Source: an uncultured Dehalococcoidia bacterium (GTDB taxonomy: Bacteria; Chloroflexota; Dehalococcoidia; Lucifugimonadales; UBA3495). From it: a stretch of DNA of 64,000 bases. Position 1 is the stretch's first letter. The number at the start of each line of letters is the position of its first letter. A program made the translations under genes and the position numbers. The stretch spans positions 496,001 to 560,000 of the forward strand of contig CATOSP010000002.1 in the NCBI GenBank assembly GCA_951812625.1, in the 5' to 3' direction. Below the pieces are notes generated by a model. That model was given only the letters and a program-made list of their open reading frames with translations, had not been told where the DNA came from and did not search any database. Shown here piece by piece: positions 36,001 to 46,592 of this stretch.

Positions 36001-38229
36001 CTAGACGCCATCCACAATCGCATTCAGGGTGGCGCTGGGACGCATGGCCTTGGCGGCCATCTCGTTATCGGGGCGATAGTAGCCGCCGATTTCCATCGGT
36101 TGTCCCTGGGCGTTGTTCAGTTCCTCAACGATCTTTTCTTCGTTGTCGGCCATCTGCCGGGCCACTTCGGCGAATCGGGCTTGCAACTCCGGGTCCTTGG
36201 TCTGCTTGGCCAGCGTTTGCGCCCAGTACAGGGCGAGGTAGAAATGGCTGCCCCGGGTGTCCAGTTCATTCACCCGGCGCGACGGCGCCCTCTGGTGTTC
36301 CAAATGCTCTCCAATCGCCTGGTCCAGGGTATCCGCCAACAGTTTGGCCCTGTCGCTGCTGAACGCCTCGCCGAAATGCTCGAAGGATGCAACGAGGGCG
36401 CAGAATTCGCCCAGCGAATCCCAACGCAAGTGGCCTTCCTCAAGGAATTGTTGCACGTGCCTGGGGGCGGACCCGCCAGCGCCGGTCTCGAACAACCCGC
36501 CGCCATTCAGCAGGGGGACTACCGACAGCATCTTGGCGCTCGTGCCCAATTCCAGGATGGGGAAGAGATCGGTCAGATAATCACGCAACACGTTCCCGGT
36601 CACGGCGATAGTGTCCTGGCCGGCCCGGCTGCGCACCATCGTGGCCCGCATGGCATCGATTGGGGGCATTGTGCTGATGTCCAGCCCGGTGGTGTCATGC
36701 GTGGGCAGATATTGGTCCACCTTTTTGATCAGCTCAGCGTCGTGAGCCCGGTTTGGGTCCAGCCAGAAAATGGCCGCCTGGCCTGTGAGCCGGGACCGGG
36801 TGACTCCAAGCCTCACCCAGTCCTGAATGGGCTCGTCTTTGGTCTGGCACATCCGGAAGATATCGCCTTCTTCAACGCTCTGCTCCATCAGTGTAGCGCC
36901 CGATGCGTCGACGACCCGGATCATTCCATTGCCTGGAGCTTCAAAGGTCTTGTCATGGGAGCCGTATTCTTCGGCTGCCTGGGCCATCAACCCCACATTG
37001 GCGACGCTGCCGATGCTGGACGGATCGTACGCTCCATGCTCCTGGCAGTCCTCTATTGCCGCCTGGTATATGGTCGCATAAGAGCGATCAGGAATCAGTG
37101 CGACGGTGTCGTGCAACTCGTTGTCGGGACCCCACGTGCGTCCGCCATCCCGGATGATGACGGGCATAGAGGCGTCAATGATCGTATCGCTCGATACGTG
37201 CAGGTTGGTGATTCCCCGGTAGGAGTTCACCATCGCCAGTTCCGGGCGGCTGTCATAAACCGCCTGGATGTCTGCCTCGATTTCAGCCCTCTTGTCCTCG
37301 GGAAGGGCTTGAATCTTCGTCAGGAGTTCGGCTACCCCATTGTCCGGGTCCACTGCTACTTGAGCCAGTTCCGCCGCGTGCTTCTTGAACACGTCCTCGT
37401 AGTAGACCGATACACAATGCCCGAAAATGATGGGGTCCGAGACGCGCATCATGGTGGTCTTCAAATGAAGAGAGAGCAACACGTCATCGGACTTGGCTTT
37501 TGCCATCTCGTCGACGAAAAACCGGCGCAGAGCCTGGACATTCATCACGGCGCAGTCGATTATTTCCCCGGACTGTAGTGGGATGCCGGACTTGAGTTCT
37601 GTGACAGCTCCGTCGCCGGAGACAAATTCGATAGTAGCTGACCCGGCCTGCGTAGTGGTGACGGCCTGCTCGCTGCTGAAGAAATCGCCACTGGTCATGT
37701 GTCCGACACGAGTTTTGGACACGTCCGGCCAGTCCTGCATCATCCGATGTGGATTGCGTTTGCCATGCTGCTTCACAGCCGTAGAAGACCGCCGGTCGGA
37801 GTTCCCTTCCCGTATGACAGGGTTGACGGCGCTGCCCAGCACCCTGGAATAGCGCACCTGAATTTCGCGTTCTGCTTCGTTTGCAGGCTGGTCGGGATAA
37901 TCGGGGATGTCGTACCCCTTGGACTGCAGTTCCGCGATAGCGGCCTTCAGTTGGGGAATCGAGGCACTGATATTGGGCAGCTTGACTAGGTTTGCCGACG
38001 GCTCCAGGCACAACTCGCCACACATGCTCAGATAGTCTGGGATTCTTTGCTCATCCGTCAGATTGTCGGGGAAGTTGGCGATTATGCGTCCGGATAGCGA
38101 GATATCCCAAGTTTCGAGCTCGATACCCGAACCCTTGGTAAAAGCTTGGAGAATTGGCAACAGTGAATGCGTGGCAAGGAACGGCGCCTCATCAGTTTCC
38201 GTGTAAATGATCTTGGCGGCTTCTGCCAT
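36001..38229 (-). CDS. icd: Monomeric NADP-dependent isocitrate dehydrogenase
   Basis: A 742-residue monomeric-type isocitrate dehydrogenase, converting isocitrate to 2-oxoglutarate and CO2 with NADP. It begins [22 protein letters not shown] and shows [20 protein letters not shown], the characteristic substrate/cofactor segment, plus [12 protein letters not shown] and [15 protein letters not shown] in the family order. Length matches the 735-745 usual for this class, which is unrelated in architecture to the dimeric E. coli enzyme. An AGGAG site precedes the ATG. A TATAAT lies about 80 bp upstream. Confidence 0.97.
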   Translation of the reverse strand: MAEAAKIIYTETDEAPFLATHSLLPILQAFTKGSGIELETWDISLSGRIIANFPDNLTDEQRIPDYLSMCGELCLEPSANLVKLPNISASIPQLKAAIAELQSKGYDIPDYPDQPANEAEREIQVRYSRVLGSAVNPVIREGNSDRRSSTAVKQHGKRNPHRMMQDWPDVSKTRVGHMTSGDFFSSEQAVTTTQAGSATIEFVSGDGAVTELKSGIPLQSGEIIDCAVMNVQALRRFFVDEMAKAKSDDVLLSLHLKTTMMRVSDPIIFGHCVSVYYEDVFKKHAAELAQVAVDPDNGVAELLTKIQALPEDKRAEIEADIQAVYDSRPELAMVNSYRGITNLHVSSDTIIDASMPVIIRDGGRTWGPDNELHDTVALIPDRSYATIYQAAIEDCQEHGAYDPSSIGSVANVGLMAQAAEEYGSHDKTFEAPGNGMIRVVDASGATLMEQSVEEGDIFRMCQTKDEPIQDWVRLGVTRSRLTGQAAIFWLDPNRAHDAELIKKVDQYLPTHDTTGLDISTMPPIDAMRATMVRSRAGQDTIAVTGNVLRDYLTDLFPILELGTSAKMLSVVPLLNGGGLFETGAGGSAPRHVQQFLEEGHLRWDSLGEFCALVASFEHFGEAFSSDRAKLLADTLDQAIGEHLEHQRAPSRRVNELDTRGSHFYLALYWAQTLAKQTKDPELQARFAEVARQMADNEEKIVEELNNAQGQPMEIGGYYRPDNEMAAKAMRPSATLNAIVDGV

Positions 38230-38522
38230 TATTCTCTCCTCAGTAAGTAAGTTTCACCGGCCGTTACCAGTTGCCAGGAGACGTTCAGCTACGGAATCGT
38301 GAACCATTATACATCCCACCCCAGCCTGCGGATAGCCCCAACCGCCGGGTGCCAGCGCCGCTGGCGCGCACCTTGCCACACATTTTCCCTGTGTCCCAAG
38401 CCGCTGCAGGGCGGCCTCATACTTGGTATACGGAGAATCCCCGGAGCCCATGAGTTATCATAGGAGGGTCAAGTTCCGGGTCTGCCCCGTTCTACTACTC
38501 GGCACCAGAGGTTGCGCCCTTT
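38230..38522. other. 293-bp divergent intergenic region
   Basis: A minus-strand TATAAT at 38306-38311 is a candidate -10 for icd, about 77 bp upstream of its start, without a good -35. Nothing else was recognised. Confidence 0.35.
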
Positions 38523-39917
38523 ATGGCCGGACCCACGGCTATCAGGCTCCCCGCAATCAACAAGATTTTCTTCACGGCCGACCACATTGGTCTGCAGGCA
38601 ATCGGGTACTTCCGCCAGTCATGGATACTTTTTTTCCTGGCCCCCCCTGTGACGGAAGGCTTTGCCCGGGTGCCGGATGTGCCGCTGTTCGTGTTCACAA
38701 TCGACGCGCGGGTACTGGCTGGAATTCTGATTTTCGCAGGGCGTTTCGTCGACGCCTTCACCGATCCCGTGATCGGATGGTGGAGCGACCGCACCCACAG
38801 CCGTTGGGGCCGCCGCATTCCTTTCATTTTGTTCAGCACGCCGTTCTACGGGCTCTTCGCCGCTCTGGTCTGGTTTCTTCCCACCGAGGAGGCAAGCTGG
38901 TGGAACGTCATATACTTTCTGATCGTGCTGGAAATCTTCTTTACAGCCGGAACAATGTCCAGCGGAGCGCTGGAGGCGCTGATTCCGGAAATCACCCACG
39001 GCCCAAGGGACAGGATGAACCTCGTAGGCTTGATATTCCTGTTCGCCATCGTAGGCGCGACCGTTGGTCTGGTTGCCAGCGGGCCAATCGTGGACTTGAT
39101 GGGTTTCAAGGCCATGGGGATCATCCTGGCGGTGTTGGGAGTGGTGTTTCGGTACATGTCCCTGGCCGCGGTATGGCGATACGCACCCCGGCAGACAACA
39201 CCCGCGCGGGTCCCATTCTTCCGGGGGATACGTGAGACGGTAGGCAACCCGCAGTTCATATACTACCTGCCCACGTTCATCATGTTCGCAACCGGCGTAG
39301 GAGTCATGCAAGGCTGGATACCCTTCTTCACCACTCAGCTTCTGGGGGCGGAAGAGGAAGGTAAGATAACCGGCTTGATATTTTCCTCGGTGATTGGCGG
39401 CGCGGTGGTCAGCGGTATCGTCCTCTGGATTCTGTTGGGCCGGGGCATAGTCAGCAAGAGACGCGCCTATGGCTTCTGCCTGGTGGCCAGCGCAGTCGCG
39501 TTCCCCTTGCTGGGTTTAGTGGGACTGTTCACGCAGAGCCGTCTGGTGACGCAAGCCCTGGCCCTTGCCTTCGTGGCCGGGATGCCTATGTCGGCGGTGT
39601 TCCTGCTGCCCAAGGCGATAACCGCAGACGTCGCGGACTACGATGCGATCCTGAACAGGGAGCGCAGGGAGGCCCTGTTTTACTCGACGCAGAACTTCTT
39701 TGAGAAAGTGACCTACGCCCTCCCGCCCCTTCTGTTGAGCCTTATCCTCTTGCTTGGCGACTCGGCAGACAACCTGCTGGGCATTCGCCTGGCGCCTCTT
39801 ATGGCCGGTATGCTCGTGCTGGCGGGCTTCGTGCTTTGGCCCCGCTACCGACTCCCCGACACGGTAACTGCGGAATCCGTGGCCGCAGCAGGACTGGACA
39901 AGAGCGTCAGGCGTTAA
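38523..39917 (+). CDS. GPH-family MFS symporter (MelB-like)
   Basis: A 464-residue transporter of the glycoside-pentoside-hexuronide:cation symporter family. The conserved cation-site sequence is seen as [26 protein letters not shown], split by helix 2 and the cytoplasmic loop (only the acidic DAFTDP core and the loop SRWGRR are quoted). It has about 12 predicted helices, and EALIPEIT and [14 protein letters not shown] are also family-like. The transported sugar or solute is unknown. It converges with the DUF255 gene, overlapping it at the 3' ends by 11 bp. Confidence 0.88.
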   Translation: MAGPTAIRLPAINKIFFTADHIGLQAIGYFRQSWILFFLAPPVTEGFARVPDVPLFVFTIDARVLAGILIFAGRFVDAFTDPVIGWWSDRTHSRWGRRIPFILFSTPFYGLFAALVWFLPTEEASWWNVIYFLIVLEIFFTAGTMSSGALEALIPEITHGPRDRMNLVGLIFLFAIVGATVGLVASGPIVDLMGFKAMGIILAVLGVVFRYMSLAAVWRYAPRQTTPARVPFFRGIRETVGNPQFIYYLPTFIMFATGVGVMQGWIPFFTTQLLGAEEEGKITGLIFSSVIGGAVVSGIVLWILLGRGIVSKRRAYGFCLVASAVAFPLLGLVGLFTQSRLVTQALALAFVAGMPMSAVFLLPKAITADVADYDAILNRERREALFYSTQNFFEKVTYALPPLLLSLILLLGDSADNLLGIRLAPLMAGMLVLAGFVLWPRYRLPDTVTAESVAAAGLDKSVRR

Positions 39918-41952
39918 GCTGCTCCAGCAAGGCAGCGGGATCATTGACGGGGAGTTGACATGCGTAGTTCTGGCAAACGTAACCCGTGGGTCTGCCGTTG
40001 ACCATACCCCGGTCCTGTAGCAGGGGGATGGTGTTGGTAGTTGCCTCCGGATCCCAAGAGCCGGCGACTACCTTGTTGGGCATGAAACGGTGGAACACAG
40101 TGTCCAGAAGGGCGTTTGTGTCCGCGTCCTCCTGGGGACCAATCACAGCAATTTCCTTGACTGTCGAGACGTAAAAGTCCAGCGTTCCGAGCCAGACGCC
40201 GGAACTGGCCGGGGCACGGGCCATGTGCTCCCGCAGTGACCTCAGGGGCGTAGCTGCCTTCACCCCATAATCGGCATTCCCGGTCAAGATCGCCAGGCGC
40301 AACAGCATGTCAGTGGCCACCGACCCTCCGCACGGCTGGGCGTGGTCGAAAACATCGCGGGGCCGCACCACAAGCTCTTCGTGGTCCGCACCGGTGTCGT
40401 AGAAGCCTCCGACCGACTCGTCCCAGAAAAGTTCAATCATGGCATCTGCCAGTGTTGTGGCCTCGGTGAGCCACCGCCGGTCGAAGGTGGCTTCGTACAG
40501 GGCTACCAGCCCATCCGCGACAAATGAGTAGTCTTCCAGGTAACCCAGCAGCTTGGCCTCCCCATTGCGATACGTCCGTAGCAGCCGACCATCCGGCTTC
40601 ATGGTTTCCACAAGGAAGGTGGCGTTTCTGACCGCCGCTTCCAGGTAGTCGGGTCGGTCCAACGCTGGGGCAGCCTCTGCAAATGCGCGGAGAGTGAGGC
40701 CGTTCCATGAGCTCAACACCTTGTCATCGAGAAGCGGGTGGACTCTCTCCTCACGGACTTGCAAGAGCTCACGCTTGCCCCTCTCGATAACCCTGTGCAG
40801 GTCTTCAAGCGCTATCCCTCGTGACCGGGCGAACTCGGACTCCTCCCGGTCGATGTTGAGGATATTCTTGCCCTCGAAGTTGCCCTGGTCAGTGACGCCG
40901 AAGAAAGCGCAGAAGGTAGCGCCGTCTTCCGGGCCGAGAACGCCCTGGATTTCATCCGGAGTCCAGACGAAGAACTTGCCCTCCTCCCCTTCGCTGTCGG
41001 CGTCCTGCGCCGAGTAAAAACCGCCGGTCGGCCCGGTCATCTCCCGCAGCACGTAGTCCAGAGTCTCCTCGGTGACCCGGCGATAAAGGTCCCGGCCGGT
41101 GACCTGGTATGCATGGAGGTACAGACGAGCCAGTTGGGCGTTGTCGTAGAGCATCTTCTCGAAGTGGGGTACGAGCCAATAGGGATCGGTGGAATAGCGG
41201 TGGAACCCGCCGCCTATCTGGTCGTAGATACCGCCGTAGGCCATCTTTTCGAGCGTCAGGTCAACCATCTCCAGAGCACGCGGGTTGAAACCCTGGTTGT
41301 GGTAGCGAAGCAGAAATTCCTGGGTCATTGGCTGTGGGAACTTGGGAGCAGGCCCCACACCCCCATTCTGGTAGTCGAAGTTGGTGGCTAGGTTGGAGTA
41401 GGCTTGGTGCAGAGTCTCAGTGGTTAGCGGGTCCACGCCTCGCGGGACTTGGCCAACGAGGCCCATCTGGGACGTGAGTTGACCAGTGACCCGGTCTACC
41501 TCGCCACGGTTATTGCGGTAGGCGTCGCTGATGGCCAGAAGCAGGCGAGGGAAGCCGGGCATCCCGCCGCGGTCTGCCGGGGGGAAGTAAGTGCCGCCGT
41601 AAAAGGGCTTGCAGTCCGGGGTCAGAAAGACTGTCATGGGCCAGCCACCGCTGCCGGTGAGCATCTGGACGGCCTGCATGTACACCGCATCGAGGTCGGG
41701 GCGCTCCTCCCGGTCGACCTTGATATTGACGAACTGCTCATTCATCAACGCGGCGATGTCCTCATTCTCGAAGGACTCTCGCTCCATCACATGGCACCAG
41801 TGACACGCGGAGTATCCGATGCTCAGGAGGATAGGCTTGTTCTCAGACCGCGCGCGCTCCAATGCCTCCTCTCCCCAAGCGTGCCAGTCCACTGGGTTGT
41901 TGGCGTGCTGGAGCAGGTAAGGGCTGGTCTCGCTGATGAGGCGGTTGGGCAT
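39907..41952 (-). CDS. Thioredoxin-domain DUF255 protein (YyaL-like)
   Basis: A 681-residue protein with an N-terminal thioredoxin-like DUF255 domain and a C-terminal (alpha/alpha)6 domain, like YyaL and human SPATA20. The start is [21 protein letters not shown], and the CXXC motif is [41 protein letters not shown] and GGTYFPP follow. The C-terminal half contains cellobiose-epimerase-like repeats around [14 protein letters not shown]. The true activity is unknown; the family is widely distributed. AGGAAGG precedes the ATG. Confidence 0.92.
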   Translation of the reverse strand: MPNRLISETSPYLLQHANNPVDWHAWGEEALERARSENKPILLSIGYSACHWCHVMERESFENEDIAALMNEQFVNIKVDREERPDLDAVYMQAVQMLTGSGGWPMTVFLTPDCKPFYGGTYFPPADRGGMPGFPRLLLAISDAYRNNRGEVDRVTGQLTSQMGLVGQVPRGVDPLTTETLHQAYSNLATNFDYQNGGVGPAPKFPQPMTQEFLLRYHNQGFNPRALEMVDLTLEKMAYGGIYDQIGGGFHRYSTDPYWLVPHFEKMLYDNAQLARLYLHAYQVTGRDLYRRVTEETLDYVLREMTGPTGGFYSAQDADSEGEEGKFFVWTPDEIQGVLGPEDGATFCAFFGVTDQGNFEGKNILNIDREESEFARSRGIALEDLHRVIERGKRELLQVREERVHPLLDDKVLSSWNGLTLRAFAEAAPALDRPDYLEAAVRNATFLVETMKPDGRLLRTYRNGEAKLLGYLEDYSFVADGLVALYEATFDRRWLTEATTLADAMIELFWDESVGGFYDTGADHEELVVRPRDVFDHAQPCGGSVATDMLLRLAILTGNADYGVKAATPLRSLREHMARAPASSGVWLGTLDFYVSTVKEIAVIGPQEDADTNALLDTVFHRFMPNKVVAGSWDPEATTNTIPLLQDRGMVNGRPTGYVCQNYACQLPVNDPAALLEQLNA

Positions 41953-42046
41953 TAACGTACCTTCCTGTCAGGTGTCGCTTGGTGGCCTGTGTCCTCGCTA
42001 ACGGGTGTATCTGTGTCCGGTCACACCGAGTCATCTAATCACTCGA

Positions 42047-43825
42047 TCACGAATCATGAGAATCAGTCTTTATCCGACGCTTCTCCCCGGCCAGAAGTTC
42101 CTGGAAGTCCGCCACGGGCATTGCGCCAAGGTCTTCGCCGTCGCGCTGGCGCACGGCCACGGCTCCGGCCTCCATCTCCCGGTCGCCGACCACCAGCATG
42201 TAGGGAACTTTCGTCATCTGCGCATTGCGGATTTTCAGGTTCATTCGCTCGTTGCGATCATCTACGTCCACTCGGAGTCCGCCGGCGCTCAGAGTGTCCC
42301 GTACTCCGGCAGCGTATTCGTGGTGGCGGTCGGCTATCGGAATTACGACCGCTTGGACTGGAGCCAGCCACAAGGGGAACGCACCGCCATAGTGCTCGAT
42401 GAGCACGCCCAGGAACCTTTCCATCGAACCCAGGATGGCGCGGTGGACCATGTACGGACGCTGGCGCCCGCCCTGGTCGTCCTGGTAGGTGAGGTCGAAC
42501 CGTTCCGGCAGGTTAAAGTCGAACTGGACAGTCGTGCATTGCCAGGCGCGGCCCAGGGCATCGGTGATGTGAATGTCGATCTTGGGACCGTAGAACGCAC
42601 CTCCACCTTCGTCAACCGTATATGACAAGCCCTTCCGGGCCAGCGCTCCCTGGAGCGATGCGGTGGCATGGTCCCACATCTCCGGTTCGCCAACAAACTT
42701 CTCCGGGCGGGTAGAGAGGGCGATGCTGTATTCGGAAAAGCCGAAGTCTCGCAGCAGTTCGAAGGTGAGATCAAGTACCCCGCCAATCTCGTCCTCCACC
42801 TGTTCCGGACGGCAGAAGATATGGGCGTCGTCCTGGGTGAATCCCCGCACCCGCATGAGGCCGTGGAGTGCTCCGCTGCGTTCATACCGGTACACTGTGC
42901 CCAGCTCGGCGAAGCGCAGGGGCAACTCGCGGTAGCTTCGGAGGGCGGAACGGTAGATTGCGATGTGGAAGGGGCAGTTCATAGGCTTGAGATAGTATTC
43001 CTGCTCGTCCACATCCATCGAGGAGTACATGCTTTCCTGGTAAAAGTCCAGGTGCCCGCTGGTCTCCCACAAAGCTGCCCGTCCGATGTGTGGAGAGTAG
43101 ACCACCTCGTACCCGAGCCGGTAGTGGAGGTCCTTCCAGTAGTCCTCAACAACCGACCGGACCCTGCCTCCGTTGGGATGCCATACTATCAAGCCGGGGC
43201 CGATCTCATCGTGGACTGAGTAGAGGCCGAGTTGCCGGCCAAGGGTGCGGTGGTCCCGGCGTTCTGCTTCTTCCAGGCGGGCGAGGTGGGCTTCAAGCTC
43301 GTCCCCGGACTCGAACGCGGTGCCGTAAATGCGTTGCAGCATCGGGCGGTGTTCGTCCCCTCGCCAGTAAGCCCCGGCCACTGTGAGCAGTTTCACGGCC
43401 GCGATCTGCGCGGTGTTATCAACGTGAGGACCCTGGCACAGGTCAACAAACCCATTGTGCCGGTAGATGGACAGGGTCTCGGCGTCTTCCAGACCCTCAA
43501 TAATTTCGAGCTTGTAGGGTTGGTCGGCAAACATGGTCCTGGCCGCGGCGGCGTCCAACTCCTCGCGTTCGAAGGGGTACGCACCTGATATGGACTCCCT
43601 CATCAGGCCCTCAATCCGCTCCAGGTCTTCCGGGGTGAAGGGGCGGGAAACGTCGAAGTCGTAGTAAAACCCGTCCTGGGTAGGCGGGCCGATTGCTATT
43701 TTCGCCTCCGGAAACAGCTTCAGCACTGCGTCGGCCATGACGTGGGCCGCCGAGTGGCGCATACGGTGCCTGAATGCTTCCTTGGGGTCAACCCGTCCTG
43801 ATTCCAGTGTTCCGTGGTCGAGCAT
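42047..43825 (-). CDS. thrS: Threonyl-tRNA synthetase, no TGS domain
   Basis: A 592-residue class II ThrRS. The editing domain is intact: HSAAHVMADA (two His) and DLCQGPHV (Cys and His). The catalytic core has the zinc ligands in KPMNCPFH, DDAHIF and VHRAILGS, plus motif 2 RYERSGALHGLMRVRGFTQDD. The anticodon-binding domain closes the protein. The start at 43825 follows GGCGGAG; an upstream TTG-style frame gives only non-family residues. The N-terminal TGS domain (about 60 residues) is missing compared with E. coli. Confidence 0.95.
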   Translation of the reverse strand: MLDHGTLESGRVDPKEAFRHRMRHSAAHVMADAVLKLFPEAKIAIGPPTQDGFYYDFDVSRPFTPEDLERIEGLMRESISGAYPFEREELDAAAARTMFADQPYKLEIIEGLEDAETLSIYRHNGFVDLCQGPHVDNTAQIAAVKLLTVAGAYWRGDEHRPMLQRIYGTAFESGDELEAHLARLEEAERRDHRTLGRQLGLYSVHDEIGPGLIVWHPNGGRVRSVVEDYWKDLHYRLGYEVVYSPHIGRAALWETSGHLDFYQESMYSSMDVDEQEYYLKPMNCPFHIAIYRSALRSYRELPLRFAELGTVYRYERSGALHGLMRVRGFTQDDAHIFCRPEQVEDEIGGVLDLTFELLRDFGFSEYSIALSTRPEKFVGEPEMWDHATASLQGALARKGLSYTVDEGGGAFYGPKIDIHITDALGRAWQCTTVQFDFNLPERFDLTYQDDQGGRQRPYMVHRAILGSMERFLGVLIEHYGGAFPLWLAPVQAVVIPIADRHHEYAAGVRDTLSAGGLRVDVDDRNERMNLKIRNAQMTKVPYMLVVGDREMEAGAVAVRQRDGEDLGAMPVADFQELLAGEKRRIKTDSHDS

Positions 43826-44138
43826 TTCTCCGCCTCTTCTCCCATAGACGCCCACCCCTGAAGGGCAAGCTCCCGGCGCATATTGAGCGTGGGCTTGGGT
43901 CAATTATAACGCAGGCCGGATGGGAATAGTGCCGCCGTGCAGTAGCCTGGTTGAGGACCCTCCATCAGGGATACGTCCAAGTCACGTTCGCCCTCACGAA
44001 CAGGGGATCTGGTTGCTCTCTGATATACTGTATACAGAGCCATACGGGAGTCTTGGCGCAACGTCGATTATCGGGGATCTGACACTGGATAGGCGGGTCG
44101 TTGTGCTGGCATTCTTTCCCAGAGGTGTTTCCAGAGCT
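43826..44138. other. Divergent region between thrS and prfB
   Basis: No gene. A minus-strand TATAAT at 43903-43908 is a candidate thrS -10. A palindromic TGATATACT-type promoter at 44018-44039 faces prfB. Confidence 0.45.
44018..44039 (+). promoter_or_regulatory. Palindrome overlapping an extended -10, upstream of prfB
   Basis: TGATATACT (44021-44029) is an extended -10. It is embedded in a near-palindrome running CTCTGATATAC to GTATACAGAG. The overlap of a symmetrical site and a promoter suggests an operator, but no regulator is evident. Confidence 0.4.
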
Positions 44139-45246
44139 ATGGATGAGTTGATTCAAGAGTTGACGGAGATGTGCCACAGGATCGAGTCGGTTGTGGAGCG
44201 TCTTTGACCTCGCTGGCAAGGAGAAAGCCATAGCCGAGATGGAACTGGAGGCTGCCCAACCAGGGTTTTGGGATGATACCCGGCAGGCCCGGCGGAAGAT
44301 GCAGGTGCTGGGACGTACCAAGGACACCGTAGCGACATGGCAAGGATTGCGGTCCCAGACGCACAGCCTCAAGGAGTTGACCGAACTCGCTATGGAGGAG
44401 CAAGACCAGTCGATCCAGGCTGAACTGGAGGAAGAGGCTAGACAGATTGCCTCCACCCTGGCACGGGAGGAGATTGACCTGACTCTCTCCGGGCCATATG
44501 ACGACCGCTCTGCGATCGTGTCCATCCATTCTGGAGCCGGGGGCACCGACTCCCATGACTGGGCGGAGATGCTGTTCCGCATGTACATGCGCTGGGCCGA
44601 GGTGGAGGCGCGGGACGTCCAGGTGATGGACCTTTCCTATGGAGACGAGGCAGGACTCCGGGGCGCAACGGTGGAGATAGGCGGGCGTCACGCCTTTGGA
44701 TATCTGAGCGCGGAGCGGGGTGTACACCGGTTGGTGAGAGTGTCACCCTACGACCCGGCCTTGCGTCGCCACACATCATTCGCGGAGGTCGAGATTCTGC
44801 CGGCTGCAGAGGAGGACTCTGAGGTCTCCGTCCGCCCTGAGGACGTGAAGATGGACTTCTTCCGGTCCAGCGGCCCCGGTGGCCAGAATGTGCAAAAGGT
44901 AGCTTCGGCGGTACGACTGACCCACATTCCGACGGGAATCGTTGTGACCTGCCAGAATGAGCGCTCCCAGCACCAGAACCGGGACTTCGCCATGCGCATC
45001 CTCAAGGCCAGGCTCTTGGCCAGGCAGACCGGGGAAAGGGAAGTGGAGTTGGCCAGGCTTCGAGGTGAGCGGGCGGTCCCGGAGTGGGGCAATCAGATCA
45101 GGAGCTATGTCCTGCACCCCTACAAGTCGGTGAAGGACCACAGGACCAATTTCCAGAGCACCAACCCGGATTCCGTTCTGGACGGCGGCCTGAGCGACTT
45201 CATCCAGGCGTACTTGATGTCGAAGGTGGGGACGGGCGGCCAGTAA
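44139..45246 (+). CDS. prfB: Peptide chain release factor 2, programmed +1 frameshift
   Basis: Release factor 2, which recognises UGA and UAA. It is encoded in two frames: 22 codons from ATG 44139 to CTT 44202-44204, then a +1 shift over TGA (44205-44207) into GAC at 44206, continuing 346 codons to 45246 (368 residues in all). The slippery CTTTGAC is preceded by GGAG, as in the classical autoregulated prfB site. The GGQ loop (SSGPGGQNVQK) is present. The codon-recognition tripeptide is SPY (RVSPYDPALRRHTSF) where most RF2 have SPF. The gene is divergent from thrS and ends at a terminator. Confidence 0.95.
44192..44208 (+). promoter_or_regulatory. RF2 programmed frameshift site
   Basis: GGAG (44195-44198, a Shine-Dalgarno-like stimulator) lies 3 nt before CTTTGAC at 44202-44208. 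Low RF2 stalls termination at TGA and allows the ribosome to slip +1, giving more RF2. Confidence 0.9.
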
Positions 45247-45275
45247 TCATCCACGGGAGTCCCTGGAAAAACCGA

Positions 45276-45312
45276 AGAGCGTTGGCCCACTCGGCCAGCG
45301 CTCTTTCTCTTT
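45276..45312. terminator. Bidirectional intrinsic terminator between prfB and ribBA
   Basis: Stem arms 45276-45287 and 45293-45304 pair with one G-U. A T-rich tail (TTCTCTTT) lies to the right and an A5 run to the left. It separates convergent prfB and ribBA. Confidence 0.8.
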
Positions 45313-45344
45313 GGCGTTGAATGTATACGAACTGACCGCCTGGG

Positions 45345-46550
45345 TCAGCAGTTTCCGAGGATGTGGCCCATGCGGAGTTTCTTGGTTCGGAGGTAGGCCC
45401 GGTTTTCATCGTTCACCGGCGCTTCCACCGGGATCCGCTCGACTATGTCAATGCCAAATCCGGAGATCCCCACAACTTTACGTGGATTGTTGGTGAGCAA
45501 CCGGAGTTTAGACACTCCCAGGTCCCTGAGGATCTGGCCACCTATGTCATAGTGCCGCATATCTGCGTCAAATCCGAGGGTCCGGTTGGCCTCTATAGTG
45601 TCCAGTCCGGACTCTTGCAGGGAATAGGCCTTGATCTTGTTGTGCAGCCCGATTCCCCTGCCTTCCTGCCGCATGTACAGGAAAACCCCGGCCCCTTCCT
45701 TGGACAGGGCAGTCAGGGCCAACTCCACCTGCTGACCACAGTCGCAACGCAGGCTGCCGAACACGTCCCCAGTCATGCATTCACTGTGAATCCTTACGAG
45801 GACAGGCTGGTCCGGACTCCACTCTCCGATGGTCAAGGCTATGTGCTCTCCGGGGTCTACAGAACTGCGGTAGGCGATCGCCTTGAAATCGCCGTATTTG
45901 GTTGGCAGGCGAGCCTCCGCCACCCGCTCTATCAGGTGATCGTGGCGGCGGCGATGAGCGATTATCTGGGCGATGCTCAGAATCTTGAGGTCGAATTTTT
46001 CGGCGAACTTTTCCAGGCTCTCCATGCGCGACATCGTCCCGTCGTCGTTCATGATCTCACACACGATGCCGGAGGGGTACATACCCACCATCTCGCACAG
46101 GTCGACGATGGCCTCGGTATGTCCGGGGCGGGCCAGCACGCCGCCTGGGTTGTAGCGGAGAGGGAACAGGTGCCCGGGGCGCGACATCTCCTCGGGCTTG
46201 GTGTTGGGGTTAATCATCGCCTTGACGGTGGCGGCCCGGTCATAGGCGGATATCCCGGTGGTGGTGCCCTTGTTATAGTCGACAGACACCGTGAAAGCGG
46301 TCTGCTTCTTCACCGATATGTTCTTGGAGATCATGAGCGGAATATCCAGCTCATCCAGCCTCTCGCCCTTCATCGGCATACACAGCAGGCCGCGTGCATG
46401 GGTGACAGCGAAGTTGACCGCGCTTGGCGTGACCATCTCGGCCGGCATGACCAAGTCGCCCTCGTTCTCCCGCGCTTCGTCATCGACTACTATGACGAAT
46501 TTGCCGGCTCGAAACTCGTCAAGGGCTTCTTCCACGCTACAGAGGGGCAT
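45345..46550 (-). CDS. ribBA: RibBA: DHBP synthase / GTP cyclohydrolase II
   Basis: A 401-residue bifunctional riboflavin enzyme. Residues 1-200 form 3,4-dihydroxy-2-butanone-4-phosphate synthase (VVDDEARENEGDLV, TTTGISAYDRAATV, RPGHLFPLR, GHTEAIVDL). Residues about 205-401 form GTP cyclohydrolase II with the zinc ligands in HSECMTGDVFGSLRCDCGQQ and the catalytic RQEGRGIGL. GAGAAGG precedes the ATG. It is the third gene of ribD-ribE-ribBA on the minus strand. Confidence 0.97.
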   Translation of the reverse strand: MPLCSVEEALDEFRAGKFVIVVDDEARENEGDLVMPAEMVTPSAVNFAVTHARGLLCMPMKGERLDELDIPLMISKNISVKKQTAFTVSVDYNKGTTTGISAYDRAATVKAMINPNTKPEEMSRPGHLFPLRYNPGGVLARPGHTEAIVDLCEMVGMYPSGIVCEIMNDDGTMSRMESLEKFAEKFDLKILSIAQIIAHRRRHDHLIERVAEARLPTKYGDFKAIAYRSSVDPGEHIALTIGEWSPDQPVLVRIHSECMTGDVFGSLRCDCGQQVELALTALSKEGAGVFLYMRQEGRGIGLHNKIKAYSLQESGLDTIEANRTLGFDADMRHYDIGGQILRDLGVSKLRLLTNNPRKVVGISGFGIDIVERIPVEAPVNDENRAYLRTKKLRMGHILGNC

Positions 46551-46592
46551 GGTACCGTCCTTCTCCCGCGGCGGGTGCCGATATGCCGCCGG

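Noticed and set aside
35998..37578. 526-codon plus-strand frame opposite icd
   Set aside because: Mirror frame of a strongly conserved gene, with no recognisable domain.
43920..44207. Separate 95-residue protein ending at TGA before prfB
   Set aside because: Only its last 22 codons are real; they are the first part of prfB joined by a +1 frameshift.
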